The notes under the pieces: generated by a model
What the model was told of the DNA's origin: nothing
Database searches by the model: none
The model's input: only the letters and a program-made list of their open reading frames with translations
Shown: piece after piece, positions 1 through 11,898 of the stretch
How the letters are laid out: each line of letters opens with the position of its first letter
Numbering within the stretch: position 1 is the stretch's first letter
Source: Paracoccaceae bacterium
GTDB taxonomy: Bacteria; Pseudomonadota; Alphaproteobacteria; Rhodobacterales; Rhodobacteraceae
Length of the DNA stretch: 38,641 nt
Assembly (NCBI GenBank): GCA_007131685.1
Contig: SLQD01000085.1
Location: 1-38,641, forward strand
Direction: 5' to 3'
Program-made: the position numbers and the translations under genes

Positions 1-1547
1 CTGGCGAGCACCTCCTCCATGCCGCCCGTGCTCAGCCGGTGCCCCGCGACGTTGATGACATCGTCGGTGCGCGCCATGATGTAGATATAGCCGTCCGCGT
101 CGATATAGCCGGCATCGCCCGTCTCGTAGTAGCCCGGAAAGCTCTCGAGATAGGACTTGCGAAACCGCGCCTCGGCGTTCCACAGCGTCGGCAGTGTGCC
201 CGGCGGCAGCGGCAGCTTGATCGCGATCGCGCCGAGCTCGCCGCGGGGCAGCTCCGCGCCGTCGGGGTCGAGCACGCGCACATCGTAGCCCGGCATCGGC
301 ACCGTGGGCGAGCCGTCCTTGACCGGCAGCGGCTCGACCCCCATCGGGTTTGCGGCGATGGGCCAGCCCGTCTCGGTCTGCCACCAGTGATCGATCACCG
401 GCACGCCGAGCTTGTCGCGCGCCCACGCGATGGTGTCGGGGTCGGCGCGCTCGCCGGCGAGATAGAGACAGCGCAGGCTGGAGATATCGTGCTCGGCCAG
501 ATGCGCGCCGGCCGGGTCCTCGCGCTTGATGGCGCGAAAGGCGGTGGGCGCGGTGAAGAAGCTCACCACGCCGTGCTCGGCGATCACGCGCCAGAAGGTG
601 CCTGCATCGGGCGTGCCGACCGGCTTGCCCTCGAACACCACCGTGGTCGCGCCGTGGATGAGCGGGCCGTAGCAGATATAGCTGTGCCCCACGACCCAGC
701 CGACATCCGAGGCCGTCCAGAACACCTCGCCGGGCTTGACGCCGTAGATGTTTTCCATCGTCCATTTCAGCGCGACGAGATGCCCGGCGGTGTGGCGCAC
801 CACGCCCTTGGGCTGGCCGGTGGTGCCCGAGGTGTAGAGGATATAGGCCGGGTGGTTGCCCGCGACGGGGACGCATTCGGCCGGCTCCACGCCGTGCTGG
901 ACGGCGTGCCAGTCATGGTCGCGCCCCTCGGTGAGCGCGGCGACCTCCTGCTCGCGCTGGAAGATGACGCAGAAATCGGGCTTGTGGGCGGCCTGGTCGA
1001 TGGCGGCGTCCAGAAGCGGCTTGTAGTGGACGACGGTGTTCGGCTCGATGCCGCAGGAGGCGGCGATCACGGCGCGGGGCTTGGCGTCGTCGATGCGCTT
1101 GGCGAGCTCGGCTGAGGCAAAGCCGCCGAACACCACCGAATGGATCGCGCCGAGCCGCGCGCAGGCCAGCATCGCCTCGAGCGCCTCGGGAATCATCGGC
1201 ATGTAGATCACCACACGGTCGCCCGCCGCCACGCCCTTGGCGCGCAGCGCGCCCGCAAGGCTCGCCACCCGCTCGCGCAGCTCGGCGTAGGTGATCTCGC
1301 GCTTGGAGTGGGTGACGGGACTGTCATGGATGATCGCGACGCGGTCGCCGTGCCCGGCCGCGACATGGCGGTCCACCGCGTTGTGGCAGGCATTGAGCTG
1401 GCCGTCGGCGAACCACTCGTAGAGCGGGGCGTTGTCGGAAAAGAGCGCCCTCGAGGGCGGGCGCACCCAGTCGATGGCCTCGGCCTGTTCCATCCAGAAG
1501 CCGTCCGGATCCCTGAGCGAGCGCGCATGGATGTCGGCGTAACGCAT
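1..1547 (-). CDS. prpE: propionyl-CoA synthetase / AMP-dependent acyl-CoA synthetase, 3' end cut by window edge
   Basis: My own translation of the minus strand (absent from the ORF track because it has no stop in the window): [36 protein letters not shown]..., with AMP-binding motif [17 protein letters not shown] and [50 protein letters not shown] upstream of ATG. Confidence 0.9.
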   Translation of the reverse strand, partial: MRYADIHARSLRDPDGFWMEQAEAIDWVRPPSRALFSDNAPLYEWFADGQLNACHNAVDRHVAAGHGDRVAIIHDSPVTHSKREITYAELRERVASLAGALRAKGVAAGDRVVIYMPMIPEALEAMLACARLGAIHSVVFGGFASAELAKRIDDAKPRAVIAASCGIEPNTVVHYKPLLDAAIDQAAHKPDFCVIFQREQEVAALTEGRDHDWHAVQHGVEPAECVPVAGNHPAYILYTSGTTGQPKGVVRHTAGHLVALKWTMENIYGVKPGEVFWTASDVGWVVGHSYICYGPLIHGATTVVFEGKPVGTPDAGTFWRVIAEHGVVSFFTAPTAFRAIKREDPAGAHLAEHDISSLRCLYLAGERADPDTIAWARDKLGVPVIDHWWQTETGWPIAANPMGVEPLPVKDGSPTVPMPGYDVRVLDPDGAELPRGELGAIAIKLPLPPGTLPTLWNAEARFRKSYLESFPGYYETGDAGYIDADGYIYIMARTDDVINVAGHRLSTGGMEEVLA

Positions 1548-1576
1548 CGACCGTTCCTCCCTTGAAATGCTTTGCC

Positions 1577-1605
1577 CTGTTACGCGCGCGAAGGTGCACG
1601 CGCAA
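1577..1605 (-). promoter_or_regulatory. candidate sigma70-type promoter of prpE, TTGCGC-N17-TAACAG
   Basis: -35 at 1605-1600, 17-nt spacer, -10 at 1582-1577, about 30 nt upstream of the prpE ATG, in the maeB-prpE gap. Confidence 0.4.
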
Positions 1606-1618
1606 GATTGCTGCGCCC

Positions 1619-3901
1619 TCAGCCGTATTGCGTAACCGGCGTTCCCGCGAGCGCCGAGATGTTGAGCAGCCCGCGCGGCGTCGTCGACGGGGTGACGACA
1701 TGGGCGCGGTTGCCCATCCCCATCAGGATCGGGCCGACCTCGAGCCCGCCGCCGCGGAACTTGAGCGCGTTGCGCGCCGCATTGGCCGCGTCGGTGCCCG
1801 AAAAGATCAGGACATTGGCCGGCCCGCTGATCCGCGCCTCGGGAAAGATCCGCGCGCGCAGCTCCGGATCGAGGGCCGCGTCGAGCTTCATTTCGCCCTC
1901 ATGCGCGAAGTCCGGCGCCATGTCGTCGAGCAGGGCCATCGCCGCGCGCATGCGCCGGCCGCTCTCGCTGTCGAGATTGCCGAACTGCGAGTCGGAACAC
2001 AGCGCGACCTGCGGCGTCACCCCGAAGCGGCGCACATGGCGCGCGGCGGCCACGGCGGTCTCGACGATCTGTGCGGGGTCGGGTTCGGGATGCACCTGGG
2101 TGTCGGCGAGGAAGAGGTTGCCCTCGGGCTGGATGATCAGGCTGAGCGCGCCGACAGGGCGCAGCTCGGGCGTCTGCAGGATCTGCGTTACGTAATTCAG
2201 ATGCCACAGATACTGTCCGAAGGTGCCGCAGATCAGGCTGTCGGCATCGCCGCGTGCGACCATCACGCTGCCGATCGCGGTGGTGTTGGTGCGCATCACG
2301 GCGCGCGCGATGTCGGGGGTGACGCCGTGACGCGCCATCAGGGAGTGATAGATCTTCCAGTAATCGCGGTAGCGCGGATCGTCCTGCGGGTTGACGAGTT
2401 CGACATCGCGCCCCGGCCGGATCGCGAGCCCGGCGCGCTCGCAACGCTGCGCGACGACATCGGGCCGCCCGATCAGGATCGGCTTCTCGGTCGTGTCCTC
2501 GAGCAGGGCGTTGGCGCAGCGCAGCACCCGCTCGTCCTCGCCCTCTGCAAAGACGATTCGCCGCGATTCGCCGCGCGCGGCCTCGAAGACCGGGCGCATG
2601 ATCATCGCCGAGCGGAACACCGAGGCGTCGAGCCCCTCCTTGTAGGCATCGAGATCGGCGATCGGCCGCGCCGCCACCCCGGACTCCATCGCCGCGCGCG
2701 CCACCGCGGTGGCCACGATGCCCATCAGCCGCGGATCGAAGGGCTTGGGGATCAGGTAATCGGGGCCGAAGCTCATCCGCTCGCCCTGATAGGCGGCGGC
2801 GGCCTCGGCGCTGGTGCTGGCGCGGGCGAGTGCGGCAATGCCCTCGATGCAGGCGATCTTCATCGCGTCATTGATGTCGCTGGCGCCCACATCGAGCGCG
2901 CCGCGAAAGATGAAGGGAAAGCAGAGCACGTTGTTGACCTGGTTGGGATGATCCGACCGGCCGGTGGCGATGATCGCGTCGGGCGCGGCTTCGCGCGCCG
3001 CGTCGGGGTCGATCTCGGGCGCCGGGTTGGCGAGCGCGAAGATGATCGGCGGGCCGGCCATGCGCGCGACCTGCCCGGGCGCGAGCACACCGGGCCCGGA
3101 CAGCCCGAGGAACAGATCCGCCCCGTCGATGAGTTCGTCGAGACTGCGCTTGTCGCTCACCTGCGCATAGGCGGCCTTCTCGGGCGTCATGTCGATCTCG
3201 CGGCCCTCATGCACCAGCCCGTGCACATCGCACAGCCAGACATTCTCGCGCCGCACCCCGAGCTTGAGCAGCGTGTCGAGACAGGCGATCCCGGCCGCGC
3301 CGCCGCCCGTCGAGACGACCTTGATGTCCGCGAAGGACTTGCCCGCCACCTCGAGCGCGTTGCGCGCCGCCGCGCCCACGACAATGGCGGTGCCGTGCTG
3401 GTCGTCATGGAAGACGGGAATGTTCATGCGCTCGCGGCAGATGCGCTCCACCACGAAGCAGTCGGGCGCCTTGATGTCCTCCAGATTGATCGCGCCGAAG
3501 GTCGGCTCGAGCGCGCAGACGAGCCTGGCGAGCCGCTCCGGGTCGGTTTCGGCCAGCTCGATATCGAAGCAGTCGATCCCCGCGAACTTCTTGAACAGGA
3601 CCGCCTTGCCCTCCATCACCGGCTTCGAGGCGAGCGGGCCGATATTGCCCAACCCCAGCACCGCCGAGCCGTTCGTGACCACCCCCACGAGATTGCCGCG
3701 CGCCGTGTAGCGGCTGGCATCGAGCGGGTTGGCGGCGATCTCGGTGCAGGCCTCCGCGACGCCGGGCGAGTAGGCCCGCGCCAGGTCGCGGCCCGTGGCG
3801 AGCGGCTTGGTCGCGCGGATCTCGAGCTTTCCCGGGCGCGGATGCTCGTGATACCACAGCGCCTCCTCGCGCGCGCCGTCCTGCCTGGTCTCGTCGCTCA
3901 T
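1619..3901 (-). CDS. maeB: NADP-dependent malic enzyme with C-terminal phosphotransacetylase-like domain
   Basis: 760 aa ORF; malic enzyme motifs ([40 protein letters not shown]) followed by a PTA-like C-terminal half ([22 protein letters not shown]). Confidence 0.95.
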   Translation of the reverse strand: MSDETRQDGAREEALWYHEHPRPGKLEIRATKPLATGRDLARAYSPGVAEACTEIAANPLDASRYTARGNLVGVVTNGSAVLGLGNIGPLASKPVMEGKAVLFKKFAGIDCFDIELAETDPERLARLVCALEPTFGAINLEDIKAPDCFVVERICRERMNIPVFHDDQHGTAIVVGAAARNALEVAGKSFADIKVVSTGGGAAGIACLDTLLKLGVRRENVWLCDVHGLVHEGREIDMTPEKAAYAQVSDKRSLDELIDGADLFLGLSGPGVLAPGQVARMAGPPIIFALANPAPEIDPDAAREAAPDAIIATGRSDHPNQVNNVLCFPFIFRGALDVGASDINDAMKIACIEGIAALARASTSAEAAAAYQGERMSFGPDYLIPKPFDPRLMGIVATAVARAAMESGVAARPIADLDAYKEGLDASVFRSAMIMRPVFEAARGESRRIVFAEGEDERVLRCANALLEDTTEKPILIGRPDVVAQRCERAGLAIRPGRDVELVNPQDDPRYRDYWKIYHSLMARHGVTPDIARAVMRTNTTAIGSVMVARGDADSLICGTFGQYLWHLNYVTQILQTPELRPVGALSLIIQPEGNLFLADTQVHPEPDPAQIVETAVAAARHVRRFGVTPQVALCSDSQFGNLDSESGRRMRAAMALLDDMAPDFAHEGEMKLDAALDPELRARIFPEARISGPANVLIFSGTDAANAARNALKFRGGGLEVGPILMGMGNRAHVVTPSTTPRGLLNISALAGTPVTQYG

Positions 3902-3917
3902 TCCGCTCCCCCCGCAT

Positions 3918-3939
3918 GGTCGTTCGACGTTGAACGACC
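3918..3939. repeat. 22-bp near-perfect palindrome GGTCGTTC-GACGTT-GAACGACC
   Basis: Perfect 8-bp inverted arms with a 6-nt centre, 17 nt upstream of the maeB ATG, in the divergent maeB/upp region. Confidence 0.8.
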
Positions 3940-3944
3940 GCCCC

Positions 3945-3974
3945 AGCCTAGCCCTGCGCGGCCTTGCGGATCAA
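3945..3974 (-). promoter_or_regulatory. candidate maeB promoter TTGATC-N18-TAGGCT
   Basis: -35 3974-3969, -10 3950-3945; predicted start falls next to the 3918-3939 palindrome. Confidence 0.4.
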
Positions 3975-3991
3975 TGCCGCAGCGGCGGCGC

Positions 3992-4020
3992 TTGCGCCGG
4001 CGCGGCGCTTCGGGCAAAGC
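3992..4020 (+). promoter_or_regulatory. candidate upp promoter TTGCGC-N17-CAAAGC
   Basis: Spacing and GGGCAAAG -10 region resemble the candidates before DUF952 and lgt. Confidence 0.35.
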
Positions 4021-4057
4021 GGGGCGGCGCATCCGCTCACCGCAGAAGGCCGCCGCC

Positions 4058-4690
4058 ATGTCCGAGCCCCTGACCATCGTCCGCCACCCGCTCGTGCAGC
4101 ACAAGCTCACCCTGATGCGTGACAGGACGACCTCGACGGCGGTGTTCCGCCAGCTCCTGCGCGAATGCGCCCAGCTTCTGGCCTACGAGGCGACGCGCGA
4201 CCTCGAGCTGGTGGACGAGGCCGTCGAGACCCCGATGGGGGCGACGGTGGCGCCGCGGCTGGCGGGGCGCAAGCTCGCGCTGGTGTCGATCCTGCGCGCG
4301 GGTAACGGCCTGCTCGACGGCATCCTGGAGCTCATCCCCTCGGCGCGGGTCGGCTTTGTCGGCCTCTACCGCGACGAGGCCACGCTCGAGCCGGTGCAGT
4401 ACTACTTCAAGGTGCCCGCCGAGATGGGCGAGCGCGTCGTGATCGTCGTCGACCCGATGCTGGCGACGGGCAATTCCTCCGCCGCGGCGGTGGACCTGCT
4501 CAAGCAGGCGGGGGCTCGAAACATCCGCTTTCTGTGCCTTCTGGCTGCGCCGGAGGGCGTTGAGCGGATGCGCCGCGCCCATCCGGATGTCCCGATCATC
4601 ACCGCCGCCGAGGACGAACGGCTCAACGACAAGGGCTATATCGTGCCCGGCCTCGGCGATGCCGGTGACCGTATGTACGGCACCAAGTAG
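4058..4690 (+). CDS. upp: uracil phosphoribosyltransferase
   Basis: [22 protein letters not shown]...; PRPP motif [20 protein letters not shown]. Internal start chosen within the long ORF 1562..4690. Confidence 0.95.
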   Translation: MSEPLTIVRHPLVQHKLTLMRDRTTSTAVFRQLLRECAQLLAYEATRDLELVDEAVETPMGATVAPRLAGRKLALVSILRAGNGLLDGILELIPSARVGFVGLYRDEATLEPVQYYFKVPAEMGERVVIVVDPMLATGNSSAAAVDLLKQAGARNIRFLCLLAAPEGVERMRRAHPDVPIITAAEDERLNDKGYIVPGLGDAGDRMYGTK

Positions 4691-4702
4691 CGCCGCGCCG
4701 CG

Positions 4703-5719
4703 TCACTGCGCGCAGATATCGCGCAGCTCCGCCCAGCCGCCCGGCGGCAGGAGCGCGGCCGGCGCCGGCGCCTCGCCCCCCGGGATCATCGCCGACATGC
4801 GCCCGGCGAGCGCGCCGGAGGGATCGGCCGTGAGCGTGTAGGGTTCGGGGATCACGTCGCTGCGGCGGAAGCGTTCGGCAAGCGCGCGGGTCTCGTCGGG
4901 GGGCGGAATGCTGGCCGCGGCGAGGGCCGAATGCCCGCGCAGCGCCCCGGCCGGCAGCTCGCCGCTGGTCAGCAGCCGCAGCGTCGCCCCGATCCCCGCC
5001 GCCTGCAGCGCGGCGACGAGCGGATCCTCCGCCTCGGCCTTGTGATGCGCCGCGACCGCGTGACCGGCGGCGAGATCGGGCCCCTCGGCCTGTGTCAGGA
5101 GCGCCGCATCGAGCGCGATGATCCCGCCGGGCAGCGCATGCGCGGCCGCCGCCTCACCGCCCGTCTCGATCACCACCAGCGTCGCGTCGCCGATGTCGAG
5201 CCCGCGTTCGAGCCCTTGCAGCGCCCGCGTGCCGGGCTCGGCATTGCAGGGCGCCCCGAGCGCCATCTCGTCGAGCATCATGCGCCCGATCTCGGCGCGC
5301 GCGGAGGGCGGCACGACAGCGGCGGCATGTCGTATCAGCGCATCGGGCAGCCACAGCACCGCCGCCGCCGCGAGCCCTGCGAGCCCCGTGGCGAGCGCGG
5401 CCGGGCGCAGCCATGCCAGTGCCGGGCCGCGCCCCGCCATCGCGCGGCGGACCTGCTCGAGGGCCGCGATCATCGTCGTGTCATCGAGCGCGAGCGCCTC
5501 GCCGCCGTCATCCGCGTTGGGGCCGTAGAGCGCCGGCTCCCCCTCCAGCCGCGTCACCGCCGGCAGCGACCAATGCGCGAGCACCGCCCCGTCCTGCGGG
5601 TCCGACAACACCAGCGAGGTCGCGCGCAGCGACACCACCACATCGCGCCAGTGCGCCTCCGGATCGGCCTGCCACCGGCCCGGGCATTCCAGCCGCTCAT
5701 ATCGCGTCAGCGCCGTCAT
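4703..5719 (-). CDS. membrane-anchored protein resembling an M48-type metallopeptidase fold without HExxH
   Basis: MTALTRYERLECPGRWQ...; one TM segment (AALATGLAGLAAAAVLWLPDALI); LPGGIIALDAALLTQAEGPDLAAGHAVAAHHKAEAEDPL resembles the M48 LPGG...HExxH region with the catalytic motif degenerate. Confidence 0.65.
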   Translation of the reverse strand: MTALTRYERLECPGRWQADPEAHWRDVVVSLRATSLVLSDPQDGAVLAHWSLPAVTRLEGEPALYGPNADDGGEALALDDTTMIAALEQVRRAMAGRGPALAWLRPAALATGLAGLAAAAVLWLPDALIRHAAAVVPPSARAEIGRMMLDEMALGAPCNAEPGTRALQGLERGLDIGDATLVVIETGGEAAAAHALPGGIIALDAALLTQAEGPDLAAGHAVAAHHKAEAEDPLVAALQAAGIGATLRLLTSGELPAGALRGHSALAAASIPPPDETRALAERFRRSDVIPEPYTLTADPSGALAGRMSAMIPGGEAPAPAALLPPGGWAELRDICAQ

Positions 5720-5794
5720 GGCGGGGTTTGCCTGCTCGTTCTGCCTGTGCGCAACGGTACCCCAAGCGCGCGCCGCGCACAATGCGCCGGGCCA

Positions 5795-5823
5795 TTGACC
5801 CGCGCGCGGCGAGCGGGCAAGAG
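5795..5823 (+). promoter_or_regulatory. candidate promoter TTGACC-N17-CAAGAG
   Basis: -10 ends 6 nt before the DUF952 ATG at 5830. Confidence 0.35.
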
Positions 5824-5829
5824 CTTGGC

Positions 5830-6168
5830 ATGCTGGTCTACAAGATCTTCCGGCGCCCGGAATGGGATGCGCTCTGTGCCGAGGGGCGCACGCTGGGCGC
5901 GCCGATCGACCGCGCCGATGGCTACATCCATCTCTCCACCGCGGCGCAGGTCGTGCAGACGGCGGCGAAGCATTTCGCCGACGAGAGCGACCTCGTGCTC
6001 GTGGCTGTCGAGGCCGAGGCGCTGGGGTCGGCGCTGCGCTGGGAGCCCTCGCGCGGCGGCGATCTCTTTCCGCATCTCTACCGCCCGCTCGCCCTCGAGG
6101 ACGTGGTCTGGGACAAGTCGCTGCCGCTCGGCGTGGCTGGGCATATTTTTCCCGAGGGGGTGGTGTGA
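5830..6168 (+). CDS. DUF952 family protein
   Basis: [19 protein letters not shown]...[20 protein letters not shown]..., typical DUF952 signature. Confidence 0.85.
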   Translation: MLVYKIFRRPEWDALCAEGRTLGAPIDRADGYIHLSTAAQVVQTAAKHFADESDLVLVAVEAEALGSALRWEPSRGGDLFPHLYRPLALEDVVWDKSLPLGVAGHIFPEGVV

Positions 6169-7223
6169 GCGTCATCGAGCGCGCCGGGCTCGCCCTCTTG
6201 CGCCGGATGGATCCGGAGCGCGCGCACGGGTTGGCGCTCGGGGCGCTGCGCGCCGGGCTCGTGCCGCTGCCGGCGCCGGTGCGCGACGCGCGGCTGGCGA
6301 CGGAACTGGCGGGATTGTCGCTGGCCAATCCGGTCGGGCTCGCCGCGGGGTTCGACAAGAATGCGGTGGCGCTGGGGCCGCTGGCGCGGGCGCGGTTCGG
6401 TTTCCTCGAGGTCGGCGCGGCGACCCCGCATCCGCAGCCGGGCAATCCGCGCCCGCGGCTGTTCCGGCTGCCCGAGGATCGCGCCGTCATCAACCGCTTC
6501 GGTTTCAATAACGACGGCGCGGAGGCGATCGCGCAGCGGCTCGCGGCGCGCCCGCGCGACGCGGTGATCGGCCTCAATCTCGGGGCCAACAAGGACAGCC
6601 CCGATCGCGCCGCCGATTATGCCGCGGTGCTGCGCATCTGCGGGCCGCATCTCGATTTCGCGACGGTCAATGTCTCCTCGCCCAATACCGGCGGGCTGCG
6701 CGATCTGCAGGGCGGTGCGGCGCTGGCAGGGCTGCTCGAGGGGGTGATGGCGGCCCGTGCGGAGCTTGCGCGGCCAGTGCGCATCTTCCTCAAGGTCGCG
6801 CCCGATCTCGATGCGGACGCGCTCGCGGCCATTGCCGGGGTGGCGTGCGCCGCCGGGGTGGACGCGATCGTCGCGACCAACACCACGATTGCCCGTGAAC
6901 ATCTGAAAAGTGCAAATTCGGTCGAAGCTGGCGGGTTATCGGGGGCGCCGTTGTTCGAAAAGTCCAACCGAATCCTTGCGCAGCTTTCGCGGGAGACGGG
7001 CGGGGAGATGCCGCTGATCGGGGTGGGGGGGGTCGACTCGGGCGCGGCGGCCTATGCCAAGATCCGCGCCGGGGCCTCGGCTGTGCAGCTCTACACGGGG
7101 CTGAGCTACCAGGGCCTGTCGCTGGTCGGGCGGATCAATCGCGACCTCGCGGCCTGCCTTGCGCGCGACGGGTTCGCGCGGGTCGCCGATGCCGTCGGCA
7201 CCGGACGCGACACCTGGTCGTGA
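6165..7223 (+). CDS. pyrD: dihydroorotate dehydrogenase (quinone), class 2
   Basis: GTG start overlapping the DUF952 stop by 4 nt (GTGA); [69 protein letters not shown]. Confidence 0.95.
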   Translation: MSVIERAGLALLRRMDPERAHGLALGALRAGLVPLPAPVRDARLATELAGLSLANPVGLAAGFDKNAVALGPLARARFGFLEVGAATPHPQPGNPRPRLFRLPEDRAVINRFGFNNDGAEAIAQRLAARPRDAVIGLNLGANKDSPDRAADYAAVLRICGPHLDFATVNVSSPNTGGLRDLQGGAALAGLLEGVMAARAELARPVRIFLKVAPDLDADALAAIAGVACAAGVDAIVATNTTIAREHLKSANSVEAGGLSGAPLFEKSNRILAQLSRETGGEMPLIGVGGVDSGAAAYAKIRAGASAVQLYTGLSYQGLSLVGRINRDLAACLARDGFARVADAVGTGRDTWS

Positions 7224-7227
7224 CGCC

Positions 7228-8544
7228 TCAGGCGACTGCGCGCGCCTCAACGCGCGGATAATAGAGCGCCATCGTCACGCCGCGCGCGAGGTTGAAGATC
7301 ATGAAGGCCGCCCAGAGCCCGTGATTGCCCATCAGCGGCAAGAGCGGCAGGAGCACCGCGCCATAGACCGCGAGCGAGACGAGCATCGCGTTGCGCATCT
7401 CGCGCGTGGCCGTCGCGCCGATGAAGATGCCGTCGAGCATGTAGCAGGCCAGGCTGATCAACGTGCCCGCCACGACCCAGGGCAGGAAGGCGCGCGCGGC
7501 CGCCTGCACCGCCGGGTCGCGCGCCATCACGTCGATCAGCAGCGGCCCGAGAAGTGCGAACCCCGCCGCCAGCACGAGCGCCGCGACAAGGCCCCACTGG
7601 CTCGTCATGACGCTCGAGCGGCGCAGCGCGCGCACCGAGCGCGCCCCCACGGCCTGGCCCACCAGCGCCTCGGCGGCGAAGGCGAAGCCATCGAGCGCGA
7701 AGGCCACCACATGCAGGAACTGCACCAGCACCTGGTTGGCCGCGAGCGTCACGTCGCCAAGGCCCGAGCCCAGGAACATGAAGCTCACGAAGCCGACCTG
7801 CAGCGCCACGGTGCGCACCATGATGTCGCCATTGACGCGCAGCATCAGCCGCAGGCGCACACCGTCGAGAATGCGCTCGAGATCGCGCCAGGCGTTGCCC
7901 GCGAACGCCCCACGGCACAGCCACAGCCCCAGCCCGAGCGCCGTCCATTCCGAGATGATCGTCGCCGCGGCGACCCCGTCGACCCCCCAGCCGAGCCCGA
8001 GCACGAACCACAGATCGAGGCCGATATTGAGCCCGTTGAGCCAGAGCTGAAGCCCCAGCACTGCGCGGGTGCGCTCCACCGCGATCAGCCAGCCCGTCAC
8101 CGCGAAGAGCGCGATCGTCGCAGGAGCGCCCCAGATGCGGATGCCGAGATAGCCGCGCGCGAGGTCCTCGACCTCGGCGCTCGCCGGGGCGAGGGTGAAG
8201 GCGGCGGCCATCAGCGGCAGTTGCAGCAGGATCAGCCCGACGCCCCCCGCCGCCCCGATCAGGAGCGCGCGCATCAGGATGGCGCCCGCCTCCGGGGTGT
8301 CGCGCGCGCCGTGCGCCTGTGCGGCCAGCCCGGAGGTGCCCATGCGCAGGAAGTTGAAGATGCCGTAGATCGCGGTGATGATCACCGCGCCGAGCCCGAC
8401 CGCCCCGATCGGCGCGGCTGCGCCCATCTGGCCCACCACGCCGGTATCGACGAGCCCGAGGATCGGCACCGTCGCGTTCGCGAGCACGATCGGCAGCGCA
8501 ATGTCGAGCACGCGGCGATGCGTGATCGGCGCTGTCTCAGCCAT
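7228..8544 (-). CDS. MATE family efflux transporter (DinF-like)
   Basis: 438 aa polytopic protein; RVLDIALPIVLANATVPILGLVDTGVVGQMG N-terminus typical of MATE/DinF. Confidence 0.9.
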   Translation of the reverse strand: MAETAPITHRRVLDIALPIVLANATVPILGLVDTGVVGQMGAAAPIGAVGLGAVIITAIYGIFNFLRMGTSGLAAQAHGARDTPEAGAILMRALLIGAAGGVGLILLQLPLMAAAFTLAPASAEVEDLARGYLGIRIWGAPATIALFAVTGWLIAVERTRAVLGLQLWLNGLNIGLDLWFVLGLGWGVDGVAAATIISEWTALGLGLWLCRGAFAGNAWRDLERILDGVRLRLMLRVNGDIMVRTVALQVGFVSFMFLGSGLGDVTLAANQVLVQFLHVVAFALDGFAFAAEALVGQAVGARSVRALRRSSVMTSQWGLVAALVLAAGFALLGPLLIDVMARDPAVQAAARAFLPWVVAGTLISLACYMLDGIFIGATATREMRNAMLVSLAVYGAVLLPLLPLMGNHGLWAAFMIFNLARGVTMALYYPRVEARAVA

Positions 8545-9043
8545 CGGGGCCGGGCATCAGGAAATGGCCGATGGCCTGGGCGAAGGGGCGGGCGCGATTG
8601 TCCTGCCAGGCCTCCGCCTGCACGCTGGCATAGCGCCGCCCTGAGCGGGTGATGCGCGCGCGGGCATAGGCGTCGCGCGGCAGGCCCGAGCGCAGGTAAT
8701 CCACGGTGAAATCGATGGTGCGCGGCAGCCGCGGCAGGTTCTGCGGATCGAGTGTCGCCGGGTCGAGCCGGCCGCTCTCCATCTCTTCCCAAAGGATCGA
8801 CCAGGACAGCTCGATGATCGCCGTGACCTCGAGAAAGGCCGAGGTCGCCCCGCCATGGATCGCCGGCAGGCGCGGATCGCCGATGAGCTTGTCGTCGAAG
8901 GGCATCAGCGCGGTGAGCTCGTCGCCGCGCCGGTCGAAACCGATGCCGAGAAAGCGGATATAGGGCACGCCCCCGACGAGGGCGGCGAGCGCGGCGTCGC
9001 GGCGCTGCTTGACGACCTGGACGGGTTCGGGCGGCTGTCTCAT
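8537..9043 (-). CDS. PaaI-family (hotdog) thioesterase
   Basis: 168 aa; GDPRLPAIHGGATSAFLEVTAIIEL, hotdog pattern HGG. Confidence 0.85.
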   Translation of the reverse strand: MRQPPEPVQVVKQRRDAALAALVGGVPYIRFLGIGFDRRGDELTALMPFDDKLIGDPRLPAIHGGATSAFLEVTAIIELSWSILWEEMESGRLDPATLDPQNLPRLPRTIDFTVDYLRSGLPRDAYARARITRSGRRYASVQAEAWQDNRARPFAQAIGHFLMPGPDG

Positions 9044-9468
9044 CGGTGCGCCGCCCGCTCGATGGTGAAGGCGCCGGTGGCGGTGGCGACGGGGCGCGCG
9101 GCGTCGTCATCGCGGGCGGTGGCGCGCACGAAGACGACATGGCGGGTGACGTGATAGCACTGCGCCTCGGCGCGCACGCGCTGGCCGGGGGTGGCCGGGC
9201 GCATGTAGTCGATGCGCAGGTCGATCGTCGCGGTGCCGGCGGCCTCCGGCAGGCTCATCACGGCCGCCCCGCAGCAGGTGTCCATCAGCGCCGAGACCGC
9301 GCCGCCATGAATCACCCCTGTCGCCGGATCGCCGACAAGCTCGGGGGCATAGCCCATCGAGATTTCCGCCGTGCCCGGCTCCAGCCGGTCGAGCCGCATC
9401 CCGAGCGCGCGGGCATGCGGCAGGGCGGCGATGAACGCGCCCGGATCGGAGGTGGTCTCGGTACTCAT
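9040..9468 (-). CDS. PaaI-family (hotdog) thioesterase
   Basis: MSTETTSDPGAFIAALPHARALGMRL...LVGDPATGVIHGGAVSALMDTCCGAAVM; overlaps the next gene by 4 nt. Confidence 0.88.
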   Translation of the reverse strand: MSTETTSDPGAFIAALPHARALGMRLDRLEPGTAEISMGYAPELVGDPATGVIHGGAVSALMDTCCGAAVMSLPEAAGTATIDLRIDYMRPATPGQRVRAEAQCYHVTRHVVFVRATARDDDAARPVATATGAFTIERAAHR

Positions 9469-9543
9469 GCGGACTCCTTCGGGTATGCGGGTTTGTCGCG
9501 TGCCGGTACGGCGATCGCAAGGGGGATCGCGCGGATGCGCGAG

Positions 9544-9572
9544 TTGCGCCGGCGCGCGCTCCGGCCTAGGGT
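9544..9572 (+). promoter_or_regulatory. candidate promoter TTGCGC-N17-TAGGGT for the MerR gene
   Basis: Spacing and TAGGnT -10 shared with the atpI and maeB candidates. Confidence 0.4.
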
Positions 9573-9592
9573 CGCCGCGCGGAAAGCGGGTT

Positions 9593-10000
9593 ATGCGCAT
9601 GGACGAGACGCGGCTGAGCTTCAGGGAGATGTGCGCGCGCTTCGAGGTGACGCCGCGCACCCTGCGCTATTACGAATACATCGAGCTGCTGCGCCCAGAG
9701 AAGGAGGGCCGCGCGCGCTTCTACGGCCCGCGCGAGGTGGCGCGGATGACGTTGATCCGGCGCGGGCGGCGCTTCGGCTTCACGCTCGAGGAGATCCGGC
9801 AATGGCTCGAGCTCTACGAGACGCAGGGCACGCGCGCCCAGCTCGAGACCTGGATCGAGCGCGCCGATCGCCAGCTCGAGGAGCTCGCGCGCCAGCGCGC
9901 CGAACTGGCGCAGACGATCGAGGAGTTGCGCGGCCTGCGCGACGCGGCCGAGCGGGAACTCGCCGCCGCCGACCCTGAGGTGGAACGCAAGCGCGGCTGA
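9593..10000 (+). CDS. MerR family transcriptional regulator
   Basis: SFREMCARFEVTPRTLRYYEYIELLRPEKEGRARFYGPREVARMTLIRRGRRFGFTLEEI, MerR HTH, C-terminal coiled coil; directly upstream of beta-oxidation genes. Confidence 0.92.
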   Translation: MRMDETRLSFREMCARFEVTPRTLRYYEYIELLRPEKEGRARFYGPREVARMTLIRRGRRFGFTLEEIRQWLELYETQGTRAQLETWIERADRQLEELARQRAELAQTIEELRGLRDAAERELAAADPEVERKRG

Positions 10001-10097
10001 CGCAGCGTAACCCGGCGGCCCCGGCTTGAAGGGGCGCGAGGCGATCTGCATCTGTGACGGGAGGCGCGGGGCCGCCGTCGATCGCTTGGGGGAGCTC

Positions 10098-11873
<1,776 letters not shown>

Positions 11874-11898
11874 TCTTCCCCGAAAGGGAGGGACACGG

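Noticed and set aside
3922-3936. Reading the maeB/upp palindrome as an alphaproteobacterial LexA box
   Set aside because: The alphaproteobacterial LexA box is a direct repeat GTTC-N7-GTTC; here the second element is inverted (GAAC).
1562-4057. Upstream part of the 1042-aa plus-strand ORF 1562..4690
   Set aside because: It is antisense to maeB with low-complexity Arg/Ala-rich translation; only the C-terminal part from 4058 (Upp) is a real protein. Typical GC-rich shadow ORF.
11874-11898. Short complementary bases between acyl-CoA dehydrogenase and GST (CCCCGAAAGGG)
   Set aside because: Stem too short and no T-tract; includes the GST SD region.
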